DNA of 64,000 nt from Bin5 sp965218625 (lineage in GTDB: Bacteria > Chloroflexota > Anaerolineae > Caldilineales > Caldilineaceae): positions 79,046 to 143,045 of the forward strand of contig CBDCLG010000011.1 of NCBI GenBank assembly GCA_965218625.1. The letters are read 5' to 3'. A program made the position numbers and the translations under genes. The notes under the pieces were generated by a model. The model made no database searches. It saw nothing but the letters and a program-made list of their open reading frames with translations, and had not been told where the DNA came from. Every line of letters begins with the position of its first letter. Positions within the stretch are counted from its first letter, which is position 1. Below are positions 18,097-25,904 of the stretch, in pieces.

Positions 18097-19353
18097 GTGC
18101 CCACTGGATCGGTAAACTCAGGCAGAGGACTCGACGGAAGACTGCGTGTCGGCATCGTCGGCGGCTCCATCGCCGGGTGCGCGGCCGCAATTGAGCTCGA
18201 ACGCGCCGGCTGCGAAGTCACAATCTTCGAGCGTTCTACCGGCTCGCTGAAGGACCGCGGCGCGGGCATCGGCATCCCCTTCGCCCTACTCGAACTGCTG
18301 CAGGAGCGCGATCTTTTTGATGCCGACATGGCGATTGTGCCGGTCCAGTTGCGGGACTTTGTCACCCGCGTCGGCGGCAAAGACCGTCTGCTTTGGCAAC
18401 AGGGCTTCGTCATCGCCGCCACCAGCTGGGACGAACTGTACCGAAACCTGCGCGAACGTGTGCGTGATGATGTATACCGCCAGGGCTGCGAGGTGACTGC
18501 GATTCGGTCCACCTCCAATCGTGTGTTCGTTGAGTTGGCCAGCGGGGAGACAGTTGCCTTCGATCTGGTTGTCTGCGCCGACGGCTACACGTCAACCGGA
18601 CGGCGCAGGCTTTTTGCCGGCCAGGACCTTCGCTATGCCGGATACGTAATGTGGCGCGGCCTCCTCGATGAAGCACTGCTAAGCGACGTTAAGCCCTATG
18701 AAGGGATTAATATTTTTGCGATGTCGCCTTTGGGCCACCTCATTGCCTATCTCGTGCCGGGCAAGCAGGGAGAGACGCGGCCGGGCGAGCGGCGGCTCAA
18801 TTGGGGCTGGTACGTCAATACGCCGCCAGCCGAGCTGGCCGATGCCCTCACCGACCGCGACGGCACAAGGCACGCCACCTCGCTGCCGGCCGGTAGCATT
18901 TCAGAGGACCGGGTCGGCCATCTGCGGGAGTTGGCCCGCGAATACATGCCGAGTTTCATCGCCGAAGCAGTTGCCCTGACCGATCAGCCGTTCATCCAGG
19001 CCATTTTCGATCTGCACACGCCGCGCTACCGCAAGGGCAATATCGTTCTGCTCGGTGACGCCTCGTCCGTCGCAAGGCCGCACGCGGCAGCCGGGGCCAC
19101 CAAGGCATTGTACGGCGCGGTCGCCCTGGCTGAGTCGCTGAAAACGCAACCGACACAGGACGAGGCGCTGGCCCAATGGAACGGGGAGCAGTCCCGCGAA
19201 GGCGGGCGGCTGGTGTCGCTTTCGCAACGGCTCGGCATGGCATTGCAGGACCCAAAGCAGGACTGGTCGAACATGGACGAACAAAAGATGAAGCTTTGGT
19301 GGAAACGTGTCATCGGAGAAGAAGAGTGGTATGTGATGACGAACGACGACTGA
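18097..19353 (+). CDS. FAD-dependent aromatic-ring monooxygenase-like protein
   Basis: A class A flavoprotein hydroxylase of about 418 residues. The FAD-binding Rossmann motif is 'VGIVGGSIAGCAAAIELERAGCEVTIFERS' near the start, cited here only by its GGSIAG core. The mid-protein 'DLVVCADGYTS' is the DG motif, and 'LLGDASSVARPHAAAGATKAL' is the second FAD (GD) motif in the variant with RPH seen in 2,6-dihydroxypyridine hydroxylase-like enzymes. Such enzymes use NAD(P)H and O2 to hydroxylate an aromatic or heteroaromatic ring. I choose GTG 18097 because GGGAGC precedes it; TTG 18082 is also possible. It lies between the enolase-superfamily gene and the SDR on the same strand. Confidence 0.75.
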   Translation: MPTGSVNSGRGLDGRLRVGIVGGSIAGCAAAIELERAGCEVTIFERSTGSLKDRGAGIGIPFALLELLQERDLFDADMAIVPVQLRDFVTRVGGKDRLLWQQGFVIAATSWDELYRNLRERVRDDVYRQGCEVTAIRSTSNRVFVELASGETVAFDLVVCADGYTSTGRRRLFAGQDLRYAGYVMWRGLLDEALLSDVKPYEGINIFAMSPLGHLIAYLVPGKQGETRPGERRLNWGWYVNTPPAELADALTDRDGTRHATSLPAGSISEDRVGHLRELAREYMPSFIAEAVALTDQPFIQAIFDLHTPRYRKGNIVLLGDASSVARPHAAAGATKALYGAVALAESLKTQPTQDEALAQWNGEQSREGGRLVSLSQRLGMALQDPKQDWSNMDEQKMKLWWKRVIGEEEWYVMTNDD

Positions 19354-19437
19354 CGGGAAAGCAGTTCGTTCCCTCCGACCACGGCCTCGACATTTCCATT
19401 CCGGAAGAGGCCAACAGGTGCCCTCAGGAGAAAAACC

Positions 19438-20202
19438 ATGGCAGAGTTGCTTGCAGGCAAAGTCGCGCTCATTACAGGCAGCGCATCCGGCATTGGCCGC
19501 GCAACTGCGCTGGCCTGTGCGCGCGAAGGCGCCAGAACGGTCGTCTCTGACGTAGACGAAGAGGGCGGCGGCGAGACCGTTGCCATGATAGAGAAGTCCG
19601 CGGGCGAGGCCATCTTTGTCAGAGCCGACGTAACGGTCGAGGCGGAAGTTGCTGCCCTGATCGAAGCGACCGTCGGCGCATTCGGGCAGCTCGATTGCGC
19701 CTTCAACAACGCCGGCCTGGAGCGCGAATACACGCGCCCGCCGGAACGGTTCAGCGAGGAATCCTTCCGAGCAACGATCGATACCAACGTCCGCGGCGTC
19801 TGGCTCTGCATGAAGTACGAGATCGAGCAGATGACGGAACAAGGATCGGGCGCGATCGTCAACTCTTCATCAATTGCCGGGTTGGTCGGGATACCGCGCC
19901 AGCCGGTCTATGTCGCGAGCAAGCATGCTGTCTCCGGTATGACCAAGTCGACCGCCGTCGAATTTGCCAATCGGGGCATCCGCATCAATGCTGTCGCTCC
20001 CGGCCTGGTCGACACGCCCCTTATGGAGCGCATTTACGCCAGCAACCCCGATTTGCGGGCCGAAGCGGACGACTGGCAGCCAATTGGCCGTCCCGGCAAG
20101 CCGGAGGAGATCGCGGAGGCCGTGGTATGGCTCCTGTCCGACCGAGCCTCCTATGTGCTTGGGCACGTCATGGCCGTTGATGGCGGCTTCGTCGCCAGGT
20201 AG
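19438..20202 (+). CDS. Short-chain dehydrogenase/reductase (SDR)
   Basis: A classical 254-residue SDR. It has the cofactor loop 'ITGSASGIGRATALACA', 'NNAG' after the fourth strand, 'VNSSSIAGLVG' with the catalytic Ser, and 'YVASKHAVSG' with the catalytic Tyr and Lys. It ends with 'GHVMAVDGGFVAR', the usual C-terminal DGG. An Asp at the end of the second strand ('VVSDVDEE') points to NAD(H) preference. ATG 19438 follows AGGAG at good spacing. It probably oxidises a sugar or hydroxylated intermediate from the upstream enolase-superfamily and monooxygenase steps; the substrate is not predictable from sequence. Confidence 0.88.
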   Translation: MAELLAGKVALITGSASGIGRATALACAREGARTVVSDVDEEGGGETVAMIEKSAGEAIFVRADVTVEAEVAALIEATVGAFGQLDCAFNNAGLEREYTRPPERFSEESFRATIDTNVRGVWLCMKYEIEQMTEQGSGAIVNSSSIAGLVGIPRQPVYVASKHAVSGMTKSTAVEFANRGIRINAVAPGLVDTPLMERIYASNPDLRAEADDWQPIGRPGKPEEIAEAVVWLLSDRASYVLGHVMAVDGGFVAR

Positions 20203-20276
20203 AATGAGCCATATGACGCAGGCCTCGCCACGCCGGCCCGCCGAAGTGCGATCCGCAGACGAGCGTTCAGGCGTCT

Positions 20277-20305
20277 TTGACAAGCAGCCCTACCTGTGGA
20301 ATACT
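20277..20305 (+). promoter_or_regulatory. Promoter of the short transcription unit
   Basis: A perfect -35 TTGACA (20277-20282), a 17-nt spacer and AATACT (20300-20305, 4 of 6 matches to the -10 consensus). Predicted transcription starts near 20312, only about 12 nt before the Shine-Dalgarno sequence of the tiny ORF. Confidence 0.55.
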
Positions 20306-20311
20306 GTCAGC

Positions 20312-20456
20312 ATATCCTATAACAAAGGAGGTGATGCAAATGGATAACTGTAGTAGTAGTACTGGTCCGGTAGCATCACCTCGGGATATTTCTCTCTAGG
20401 GAGTGCTATCGGACCAGAAGCCACAAGACCCCGTCATAGGCGGGGTCTTGTACTTT
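20312..20456 (+). ncRNA. Candidate structured short RNA / micro-gene leader
   Basis: Between the promoter at 20277 and a terminator at 20451 lies a transcript of about 140 nt. Arm A GAGGTGATGC (20328-20337) is perfectly complementary to GCATCACCTC (20373-20382), which would hide the ribosome-binding site. Arm B 20362-20375 (CTGGTCCGGTAGCA) pairs over 14 bp, with one G-U, with 20404-20417 (TGCTATCGGACCAG). The two stems share bases 20373-20375 and are interleaved, so they form either a switch or a pseudoknot. I do not recognise a known Rfam family. Confidence 0.55.
20340..20399 (+). CDS. 19-residue micro-ORF with an exceptionally strong ribosome-binding site
   Basis: ATG 20340 to TAG 20397-20399 encodes MDNCSSSTGPVASPRDISL. 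The upstream AAAGGAGGTGAT (20324-20335) is complementary to 12 contiguous bases at the 3' end of 16S rRNA, far beyond a normal site, with 4 nt to the ATG. The first codons use AGT three times for Ser, uncommon in this GC-rich sequence. The peptide contains one Cys and a Ser/Thr run, and no membrane segment. It may be a leader peptide sensing ribosome movement or a functional small peptide. The downstream terminator closes the unit before the P450 promoter, arguing for an independent gene rather than a P450 leader. Confidence 0.5.
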   Translation: MDNCSSSTGPVASPRDISL

Positions 20457-20457
20457 C
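20423..20457 (+). terminator. Terminator of the short transcription unit
   Basis: ACAAGACCCCG (20423-20433) pairs perfectly with CGGGGTCTTGT (20441-20451), an 11-bp stem with a 7-nt loop, followed by ACTTTC. Confidence 0.75.
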
Positions 20458-20536
20458 AGGGCCGGGTGGGAGGCGGAACGAAAATCTCCTGGCCCGGACC
20501 AAGCGCTCTCCAGGGCGGATTCTCGTCGAGAACCTA

Positions 20537-20565
20537 TTGACAAAGGGAATCGGTTCGGATATACT
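20537..20565 (+). promoter_or_regulatory. Consensus promoter of the P450 gene
   Basis: TTGACA (20537-20542), a 17-nt spacer and TATACT (20560-20565): a -35 with all six consensus bases and a -10 with five. It lies about 125 nt before the P450 start codon and immediately upstream of a palindromic operator. Confidence 0.75.
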
Positions 20566-20569
20566 CCAA

Positions 20570-20589
20570 ATTGTGAGAATATTCACAAT
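20570..20589 (+). promoter_or_regulatory. Palindromic operator overlapping the P450 transcription start (Rex- or CRP/FNR-like)
   Basis: ATTGTGA and TCACAAT are perfect 7-bp arms around GAATAT. The core TTGTGAGAATATTCACAA differs at one position from the Rex consensus TTGTGAA-N4-TTCACAA, and also fits the CRP/FNR pattern TGTGA-N6-TCACA. Its position just after the -10 suggests repression by whatever binds it. Confidence 0.6.
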
Positions 20590-20691
20590 CCGCCGGCGTC
20601 GTGCCGGCGCCAGTCCAGACTTACAGGCCTGGAACTGTTGAACTTCGGACCATGATTCGCGGCCGAAGGAGCCGCGTTAAGGAGATCTCCC

Positions 20692-22077
20692 ATGACCGGC
20701 GCAGTCGTCCCTATGGAGCGGCGACCGGCACCTCCCGCCCCCAGGGCAAACCCCATTCTCGGTACAGCCTTGCGTTTCCGCCGCGATCCTCTCCGCTGCC
20801 TGCAAGAGTTCGTTGCAGAAGTCGGACTCGCCTACCGCTACCGGTTCTTCCTCAACTACTGGGGCTATGTGTTCGTTCACCCCGAACACAACCAGCACAT
20901 CCTGCAGGACAATTACAAGAACTACACCAAGAGTCCGCACCCCACCTTCGATCTGTTGCTGCCCCTGCTTGGAAAAGGCCTCCTGACAAATGACGGCGAC
21001 TCCTGGCTGCGGCAGCGGCGTCTGGTCCAGCCGGCCTTCCATCGCAAACAGATCCAATCGTTTTCGCATACAATGACCGCCGCCGCCGAGAGACGTTTCG
21101 GTCGCTGGGAAAAGGCCGCGCGCGCGGGAAAGGTTGTCGCGTTCGACCACGAGATGATGGAGCTGACATTCGAGATCGCCGGCAGAACGCTGTTCAGCGT
21201 CGACCTTGGCGGAGAGACGCAGGAGTTCGGCGAAATCTTCAGCGAATTGAACCGACTCTTCATCAATATGGCCTTCGAGCCGTTCTCCCCGCTCACACTG
21301 CGAATGCATTTCCTGCCGCGCACGCGCCGGATATTCCGCGATATTCGCACGCTCGACAAGGTCATCTATGCCATGATTGCGGAGCGCCGCGAGGCCGATG
21401 ATCCCGGCAACGACCTGATGGGAATGCTTCTGGCAGCACGCGACGAAGAAACGGGGCTCGGCATGGACGAGAAGCAGATCCGCGACGAGGTGCTGACGCT
21501 GCTGATCGCCGGGCACGAGACGACCGCGCTGCTGATGACCTGGCTCTTCTACTGCCTTGGCAGCAACCCGGACGTGGAGGCGCAGCTGCATGATGAGGTC
21601 GCTCGTGCGCTCAACGGCCGCCTGCCCACGTTTGAAGACATTCCGAAACTGGTCTATACGCGCCAGGTTGTCGACGAAACGATGCGGGTCTTTCCTCCGG
21701 CCTACGCGCTCTCGCGCGCTGGCAACAGTGCCGACGTCGTTGGCGGCTACACCGTTCAGCCGAATTCGATCATAACCCTCAGCCCCTACATCACGCACAG
21801 ATTGCCCGAATTCTGGCGCGACCCGGACGTGTTCGACCCTGAGCGGTTCACGCCGGCCAACAACGCGGCGAGACACCGTTTCGCCTACATTCCCTTTGGG
21901 GCCGGGCCGCGCCAATGTATTGGCAATGGTTTCGCGCTGACAGAGGGCGTTCTGTTGGCGGCCGCCATCGCCCAGCGTTTTCGCCTGCGCATCCCCGCGG
22001 GCTACACGGCCGAGCTATCCCCGCAGATTACGCTGCATCCTAAGGGGCATTTGCCGCTGCAGTTCGAGCTTCGCTGA
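20692..22077 (+). CDS. Cytochrome P450 monooxygenase
   Basis: A 461-residue soluble bacterial P450. The I-helix oxygen-activation motif 'IAGHETTAL' sits near 272-280. The K-helix ExxR is 'ETMRVFPP', the PERF-like segment is 'FDPERFTP', and the haem-binding loop 'FGAGPRQCIGNGFA' places the axial Cys near residue 409. It inserts one oxygen atom from O2 into an organic substrate using electrons from a redox partner. No ferredoxin or reductase gene lies nearby, so partners are encoded elsewhere. The sequence resembles fatty-acid/CYP110- or CYP102-like class members in its aromatic N-terminus, but the substrate is unknown. ATG 20692 follows AAGGAG. Upstream are a consensus promoter and a Rex/CRP-type palindrome. 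Confidence 0.95.
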   Translation: MTGAVVPMERRPAPPAPRANPILGTALRFRRDPLRCLQEFVAEVGLAYRYRFFLNYWGYVFVHPEHNQHILQDNYKNYTKSPHPTFDLLLPLLGKGLLTNDGDSWLRQRRLVQPAFHRKQIQSFSHTMTAAAERRFGRWEKAARAGKVVAFDHEMMELTFEIAGRTLFSVDLGGETQEFGEIFSELNRLFINMAFEPFSPLTLRMHFLPRTRRIFRDIRTLDKVIYAMIAERREADDPGNDLMGMLLAARDEETGLGMDEKQIRDEVLTLLIAGHETTALLMTWLFYCLGSNPDVEAQLHDEVARALNGRLPTFEDIPKLVYTRQVVDETMRVFPPAYALSRAGNSADVVGGYTVQPNSIITLSPYITHRLPEFWRDPDVFDPERFTPANNAARHRFAYIPFGAGPRQCIGNGFALTEGVLLAAAIAQRFRLRIPAGYTAELSPQITLHPKGHLPLQFELR

Positions 22078-22094
22078 TCCCCCATAATCTCCGT

Positions 22095-22120
22095 CCGCCG
22101 GGCCGCACAGGGCCCGGCGG
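22095..22120 (+). terminator. Hairpin downstream of P450
   Basis: CCGCCGGGCC (22095-22104) and GGCCCGGCGG (22111-22120) form a perfect 10-bp stem with a 6-nt loop, 17 nt after the P450 stop. There is no T-tract, so it may act as an mRNA-stabilising or rho-assisted end. Confidence 0.55.
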
Positions 22121-22242
22121 CGAAATCAAGTCAATCCTGGCAAGCCTATTCGTTGTCCCATCCACGTGCAGGTGCTATACTTGCCTGTGCGAATTCGCGC
22201 GGGCGCGGTGGAACGCGAGCAAATTCAAACGCAAGGAGTCAG

Positions 22243-22899
22243 ATGACGATGGCGAAAAGATCGCTTATGGTGTGGGGCGGCTGGGAAGGCCACGAACCGA
22301 AACAGTGCATTGACATCTTTGCCCCCTTGATTCGCGAGGCCGGCTTTGAGGTTGATGTCGAGACCTCGCTCGATGTATATACCGACGCCGACCGCATGGC
22401 CGCCTACGACGTCATCACGCAGGTACATACGATGAGCTCGATCACGAAGGAGCAGGAGAAGGGGCTCCTGGACACAATTGCGAGCGGGACGGGCTTTGCC
22501 GGCTGGCATGGCGGCATGGCCGACGCCTTCCGTGACAACCCCGAGTACCAGTTCATGGTCGGCGGGCAGTGGGTGGCCCATCCGGGCAACATCATCGACT
22601 ATACGGTCAACATAATCGACCGCGCCGACCCGATTACGGCTGGCCTCGACGACTTTCACATGCACAGCGAGCAATATCTGATGCACGTCGATCCCAGCAA
22701 CGAGGTGCTGGCGACAACCACCTTCACCGGCGAGCATGCGCCCTGGATCGATGGGACTGTTATGCCGGTTGTGTGGAAGCGGCGCTGGGGCCGGGGCAGG
22801 ATCTTCTACTGCTCGCTCGGCCACGTGGCGAAAGATTTTGACGTGCCCGAGGCGAAGGAGATTGTGCGACGGGGAATCATCTGGGCCGCGAGGGCGTGA
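22243..22899 (+). CDS. ThuA-domain protein
   Basis: A 218-residue protein of the ThuA family (class I glutamine-amidotransferase-like fold), often found with Gfo/Idh oxidoreductases in carbohydrate-use loci; its reaction is not established. Visible family segments are 'VWGGWEGHEPKQ' at the start, 'GTGFAGWHGGMADAF' after the second strand, 'DRADPITAGLDDFHMHSEQYLMHVD', reported here as its DP-IT-GLDDF-H-EQY spine, and 'GRGRIFYCSLGHVAKDF' near the end. I chose ATG 22243, preceded by AAGGAG; the frame opens earlier (22153) but that stretch looks non-coding. It is followed 61 nt later by a Gfo/Idh gene in the same direction, so the two are likely co-expressed. Confidence 0.85.
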   Translation: MTMAKRSLMVWGGWEGHEPKQCIDIFAPLIREAGFEVDVETSLDVYTDADRMAAYDVITQVHTMSSITKEQEKGLLDTIASGTGFAGWHGGMADAFRDNPEYQFMVGGQWVAHPGNIIDYTVNIIDRADPITAGLDDFHMHSEQYLMHVDPSNEVLATTTFTGEHAPWIDGTVMPVVWKRRWGRGRIFYCSLGHVAKDFDVPEAKEIVRRGIIWAARA

Positions 22900-22960
22900 C
22901 AGCCGACCCAATTGAAGTTGAATTCTATAGGATACGATGCAAAGGTAAGGGGAACAGGAG

Positions 22961-24067
22961 ATGAGACTGCCTGCGCGCATCGGACTGATCGGCTGCGGTA
23001 TCATCAGCAGCCGTTACATTGAAAATATCGTGAAGATCCCTGAGATCGAGCTTGTCGCCTGCGCCGATGTGGTTGCGTCGGCGGCTGAAGCGCGCGGCGA
23101 AACCTACGGACTCAGGGTTCTCTCGCCGGATGAACTGCTTGCCGCATCCGACATCGACATCGTGCTAAGTCTCACACCGCCGCCGGCGCACTATGCCGTC
23201 TGCAAGGCTGCGCTCGAAGCCGGCAAGTCGGTCTACACCGAGAAGCCGCTGGCTGCGACATTTGCCGAGGGCAAGGAGCTGCTGGCCCTGGCAGCGGCGA
23301 ACGGGCTTCGTCTCGGATCTGCGCCCGACACGTTTCTCGGCGCGGGTTATCAGTCGGCCCGGGCCTACCTGGATGAGGGGATCATCGGTGAGCCGGTGGC
23401 CGCCAGCGCTTTCCTGATTTGGCGCGGCCACGAGTACTGGCATGCCAACCCGGAGTTTTACTACAAGCCGGGGGGCGGGCCGATGCTGGACATGGGCGTC
23501 TATTATCTGACTGTGCTCGTGCATCTGCTCGGGCCGGTGCGGCGGGTGACCGGGTCGGGGCGCACTACCTGGAACGAGCGTACAATTCACAGCGAGCCGC
23601 TCAAAGGGCAGATCATCCAGGTCGAGGTGCCCACCTATGTAGCCGGTATTCTGGACTTTGAATGCGGCGCCATCGGCACGCTGATCACTACGTTTGACGC
23701 GCAGGCCTCGGGGCTGCCCGAAATCGAGCTTTACGGCGCCACCGGTACGTTGAACCTGCCGGACCCGAACACTTTCAGCGGCCCCGTTCAGCTGCGCAGG
23801 ACGCCCAACGACGACTGGCAGGACCTTCCGCTGCGCTTCGGCCACGCCGGTCGCAGCCGCGTCATCGGGACGGCCGATATGGCGGTCAGCATGACGGAAG
23901 ACGCGCCGCACCGGGCCAACGCAGAGATGGCGCTGCACGTGCTCGAAATTATGGAGGCGATCCACGTTGCATCGGACACGGGCCGCCACGTCGAGCTGAC
24001 AACTCGCTGCAGCCGGCCGCAGCCGCTGCCTGAAGGCGAGTATCCGGGCGTCCGGCCGGCGGCTTAA
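22961..24067 (+). CDS. Gfo/Idh/MocA family oxidoreductase
   Basis: An NAD(P)-dependent oxidoreductase of 368 residues. The N-terminal Rossmann domain begins 'RIGLIGCGIISSRYIENI', carries 'VYTEKPLAAT' (the EKP motif whose Lys is catalytic), and is followed by the alpha/beta C-terminal domain with 'PGGGPMLDMGVYYLTVLVHLLGPV', represented by its conserved D-G-YY pattern. Members oxidise or epimerise sugars, inositols or cyclic polyols. Here 'DMGVYYLTVL' supplies the family's Asp-Tyr pair instead of the usual 'DxGxHxxD', so the second catalytic His is replaced. The upstream gene encodes ThuA, a frequent neighbour. The exact substrate cannot be read from the sequence. Confidence 0.9.
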   Translation: MRLPARIGLIGCGIISSRYIENIVKIPEIELVACADVVASAAEARGETYGLRVLSPDELLAASDIDIVLSLTPPPAHYAVCKAALEAGKSVYTEKPLAATFAEGKELLALAAANGLRLGSAPDTFLGAGYQSARAYLDEGIIGEPVAASAFLIWRGHEYWHANPEFYYKPGGGPMLDMGVYYLTVLVHLLGPVRRVTGSGRTTWNERTIHSEPLKGQIIQVEVPTYVAGILDFECGAIGTLITTFDAQASGLPEIELYGATGTLNLPDPNTFSGPVQLRRTPNDDWQDLPLRFGHAGRSRVIGTADMAVSMTEDAPHRANAEMALHVLEIMEAIHVASDTGRHVELTTRCSRPQPLPEGEYPGVRPAA

Positions 24068-24127
24068 GTCAACAACAGCGAAACACTGCCTTGCAGCGAG
24101 GAATGTAGCATTTGAAATGGGAAGACC

Positions 24128-25372
24128 ATGACCATTCAGGTGATCGAAGGCGTGCCGGTCTGGGGCGTTCCCCAGGACAACGCGATTGATCAGATACTAA
24201 ACTGTGCCCCGGAAGCGGACGCGGCCGCCCTGATGGCGGACCATCATCTCGGCTATGCCGTGCCGATCGGCGGCGTCGTCGCCTATGAAGACAAGCTGAA
24301 CCCTGCAGGCGTCGGCTATGATATCGCCTGCGGCAACAAAGCGGTGCGCCTCGATCTGCCCGCCGCCGAGGTCAAGGCACATATCAAGCCGATCATGGAC
24401 GACATCTGGAGCACAATCTCGTTTGGCGTCGGGCGCAAGAACCGGGAGCAGGTCGACCACGCCCTGTTCGACGACGACCCGGCCTGGCAGATTCCCGTTG
24501 CCCACAAGTTTAAGAAGCTTGCTGCCGAGCAGCTGGGCACGGTCGGCAGCGGCAATCACTATGTTGACGTTTTCGCTGACGAGCTGGGCCGCGTCTGGAT
24601 CGGGGTCCACTTCGGTTCGCGCGGGTTGGGCCACCGGCTGGCCACGCAATTCATCAAAGCCAGCGAACAGGAGCGCAGCAGCCGGCAACCGGCCGCACAT
24701 TCAGAGGGCCGCGCGTCACGACGCACACGGGGCGGTGGCAACAAGGCGCCGGCGCTGCTGGATGTGGAATCGACGTTGGGCCAGGACTATCATGCCTGTA
24801 TGCAGCTGGCCGGGCGCTATGCCTACGCCGGTCGGGATTGGGTTTGTGAAAGGGTGGCGTCTCTGCTCGGCGCCTCCATCGTGGAGGAGATCCACAACCA
24901 TCACAATTTCGCCTGGAAGGAAGAGCACGATGGGCGCACACTATGGGTGACGCGCAAAGGCGCGACCCCGGCCTTTCCCGGGCAGAAGGGTTTCGTCGGC
25001 GGCTCGATGGGGGATACGTCGGTTATTCTTGAAGGCGTCGAAACCGAGGAGGGCCAATTGGCGCTGCGTTCGACCGTCCACGGCGCGGGACGGGTCATGT
25101 CGCGCACGCAGGCCGCGGGCAAGTTCCGCTGGAGGAAGGGACGGAAAGTGCAGGTGAAACGGGGCGAGATCGGGCGCGAGCGGATGCTCGATGCCATTCG
25201 CGGCCTGGGGGTGGAACTGCGCGGCGCGGGGACTGACGAGGCGCCCCAGGTCTACAAGCGTCTCCCTGAAGTCCTGGAGCACCATCGCGCTTCGATCGAA
25301 ATTCTACATACGCTGACCCCGCTGGGCGTAGCCATGGCCGGCGCGGACGAGTTCGACCCCTACCGCGACTGA
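24128..25372 (+). CDS. rtcB: RNA-splicing ligase RtcB
   Basis: RtcB joins RNA 2',3'-cyclic phosphate or 3'-phosphate ends to 5'-OH ends using GTP and Mn2+, in tRNA repair or RNA-stress responses. The 414-residue protein has the metal-site motifs 'GVGYDIACGN' (Asp, Cys), 'GSGNHYVDV', 'VHFGSRGLGH', 'EIHNHHNFAW', and 'STVHGAGRVMSR', whose His carries the guanylate. About 25 basic residues around position 180-205 ('SSRQPAAHSEGRASRR') interrupt the usual linker between the 'GLGHRLATQF' and 'LGQDYHACM' helices. No archease or RtcA lies nearby. Its neighbours are catabolic genes, so the location looks incidental. ATG 24128 follows GGGAAG. Confidence 0.93.
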   Translation: MTIQVIEGVPVWGVPQDNAIDQILNCAPEADAAALMADHHLGYAVPIGGVVAYEDKLNPAGVGYDIACGNKAVRLDLPAAEVKAHIKPIMDDIWSTISFGVGRKNREQVDHALFDDDPAWQIPVAHKFKKLAAEQLGTVGSGNHYVDVFADELGRVWIGVHFGSRGLGHRLATQFIKASEQERSSRQPAAHSEGRASRRTRGGGNKAPALLDVESTLGQDYHACMQLAGRYAYAGRDWVCERVASLLGASIVEEIHNHHNFAWKEEHDGRTLWVTRKGATPAFPGQKGFVGGSMGDTSVILEGVETEEGQLALRSTVHGAGRVMSRTQAAGKFRWRKGRKVQVKRGEIGRERMLDAIRGLGVELRGAGTDEAPQVYKRLPEVLEHHRASIEILHTLTPLGVAMAGADEFDPYRD

Positions 25373-25387
25373 GAGGCGGCCGCCGGT

Positions 25388-25666
25388 CTACGGGTCGCCG
25401 GTCTGGACCAGGCCCCTGGACTCTGCTTCGGCCAACACAGCCTGAATTGTCTCCACGAGTTGCCGCGCGCCCTCTATGCTCAATTCCACGGCCACGCGCG
25501 CGCCCGGGCCATAGGCCTCGTTGACAAAGTCGATGTTCAGGGCGTGTTCCTCGGGCGCGTGAAACGGATGGTCCCAGCTTACGTTGGCCTGGCTCATGTC
25601 GAACCAGCCGTCGGCCCCCTTGCCGAATCCGGCAAGGGGAGCCTTTTGCATGATCATCGTACACAT
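25388..25666 (-). CDS. DUF6295-like small protein
   Basis: A 92-residue cytoplasmic protein beginning 'MCTMIMQKAPLAGFGKGADGW', with 'VSWDHPFHAPEEHALNIDFV' in the middle and a helical tail. This matches a small conserved family of unknown function (DUF6295 by my recollection). ATG 25666 has GGGAGGTT at ideal spacing; the frame is open to 25753 without family character. The gene is convergent with rtcB, with a 15-nt gap between the stop codons. Confidence 0.6.
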   Translation of the reverse strand: MCTMIMQKAPLAGFGKGADGWFDMSQANVSWDHPFHAPEEHALNIDFVNEAYGPGARVAVELSIEGARQLVETIQAVLAEAESRGLVQTGDP

Positions 25667-25904
25667 GGATTCAACCTCCCCTGGCGATTCTAGGTTCCAT
25701 TGACGTTTCAGAAGACTATTCAAAGAGGCAGCATCTACAGGTTGTCTGAACAAAAATTAGGACTCTGACTCACCTGATTCTCGTGAACGAAGCCCGCTTC
25801 TGGAGCCAGCGCCGTTCATCATGTCCATCATGTAAATCAGTTGAATCAAAGTTCAGACAAATGTCAACGATTCCAGACTTTGGCTACGCCGGTCCTTCTA
25901 CCTC

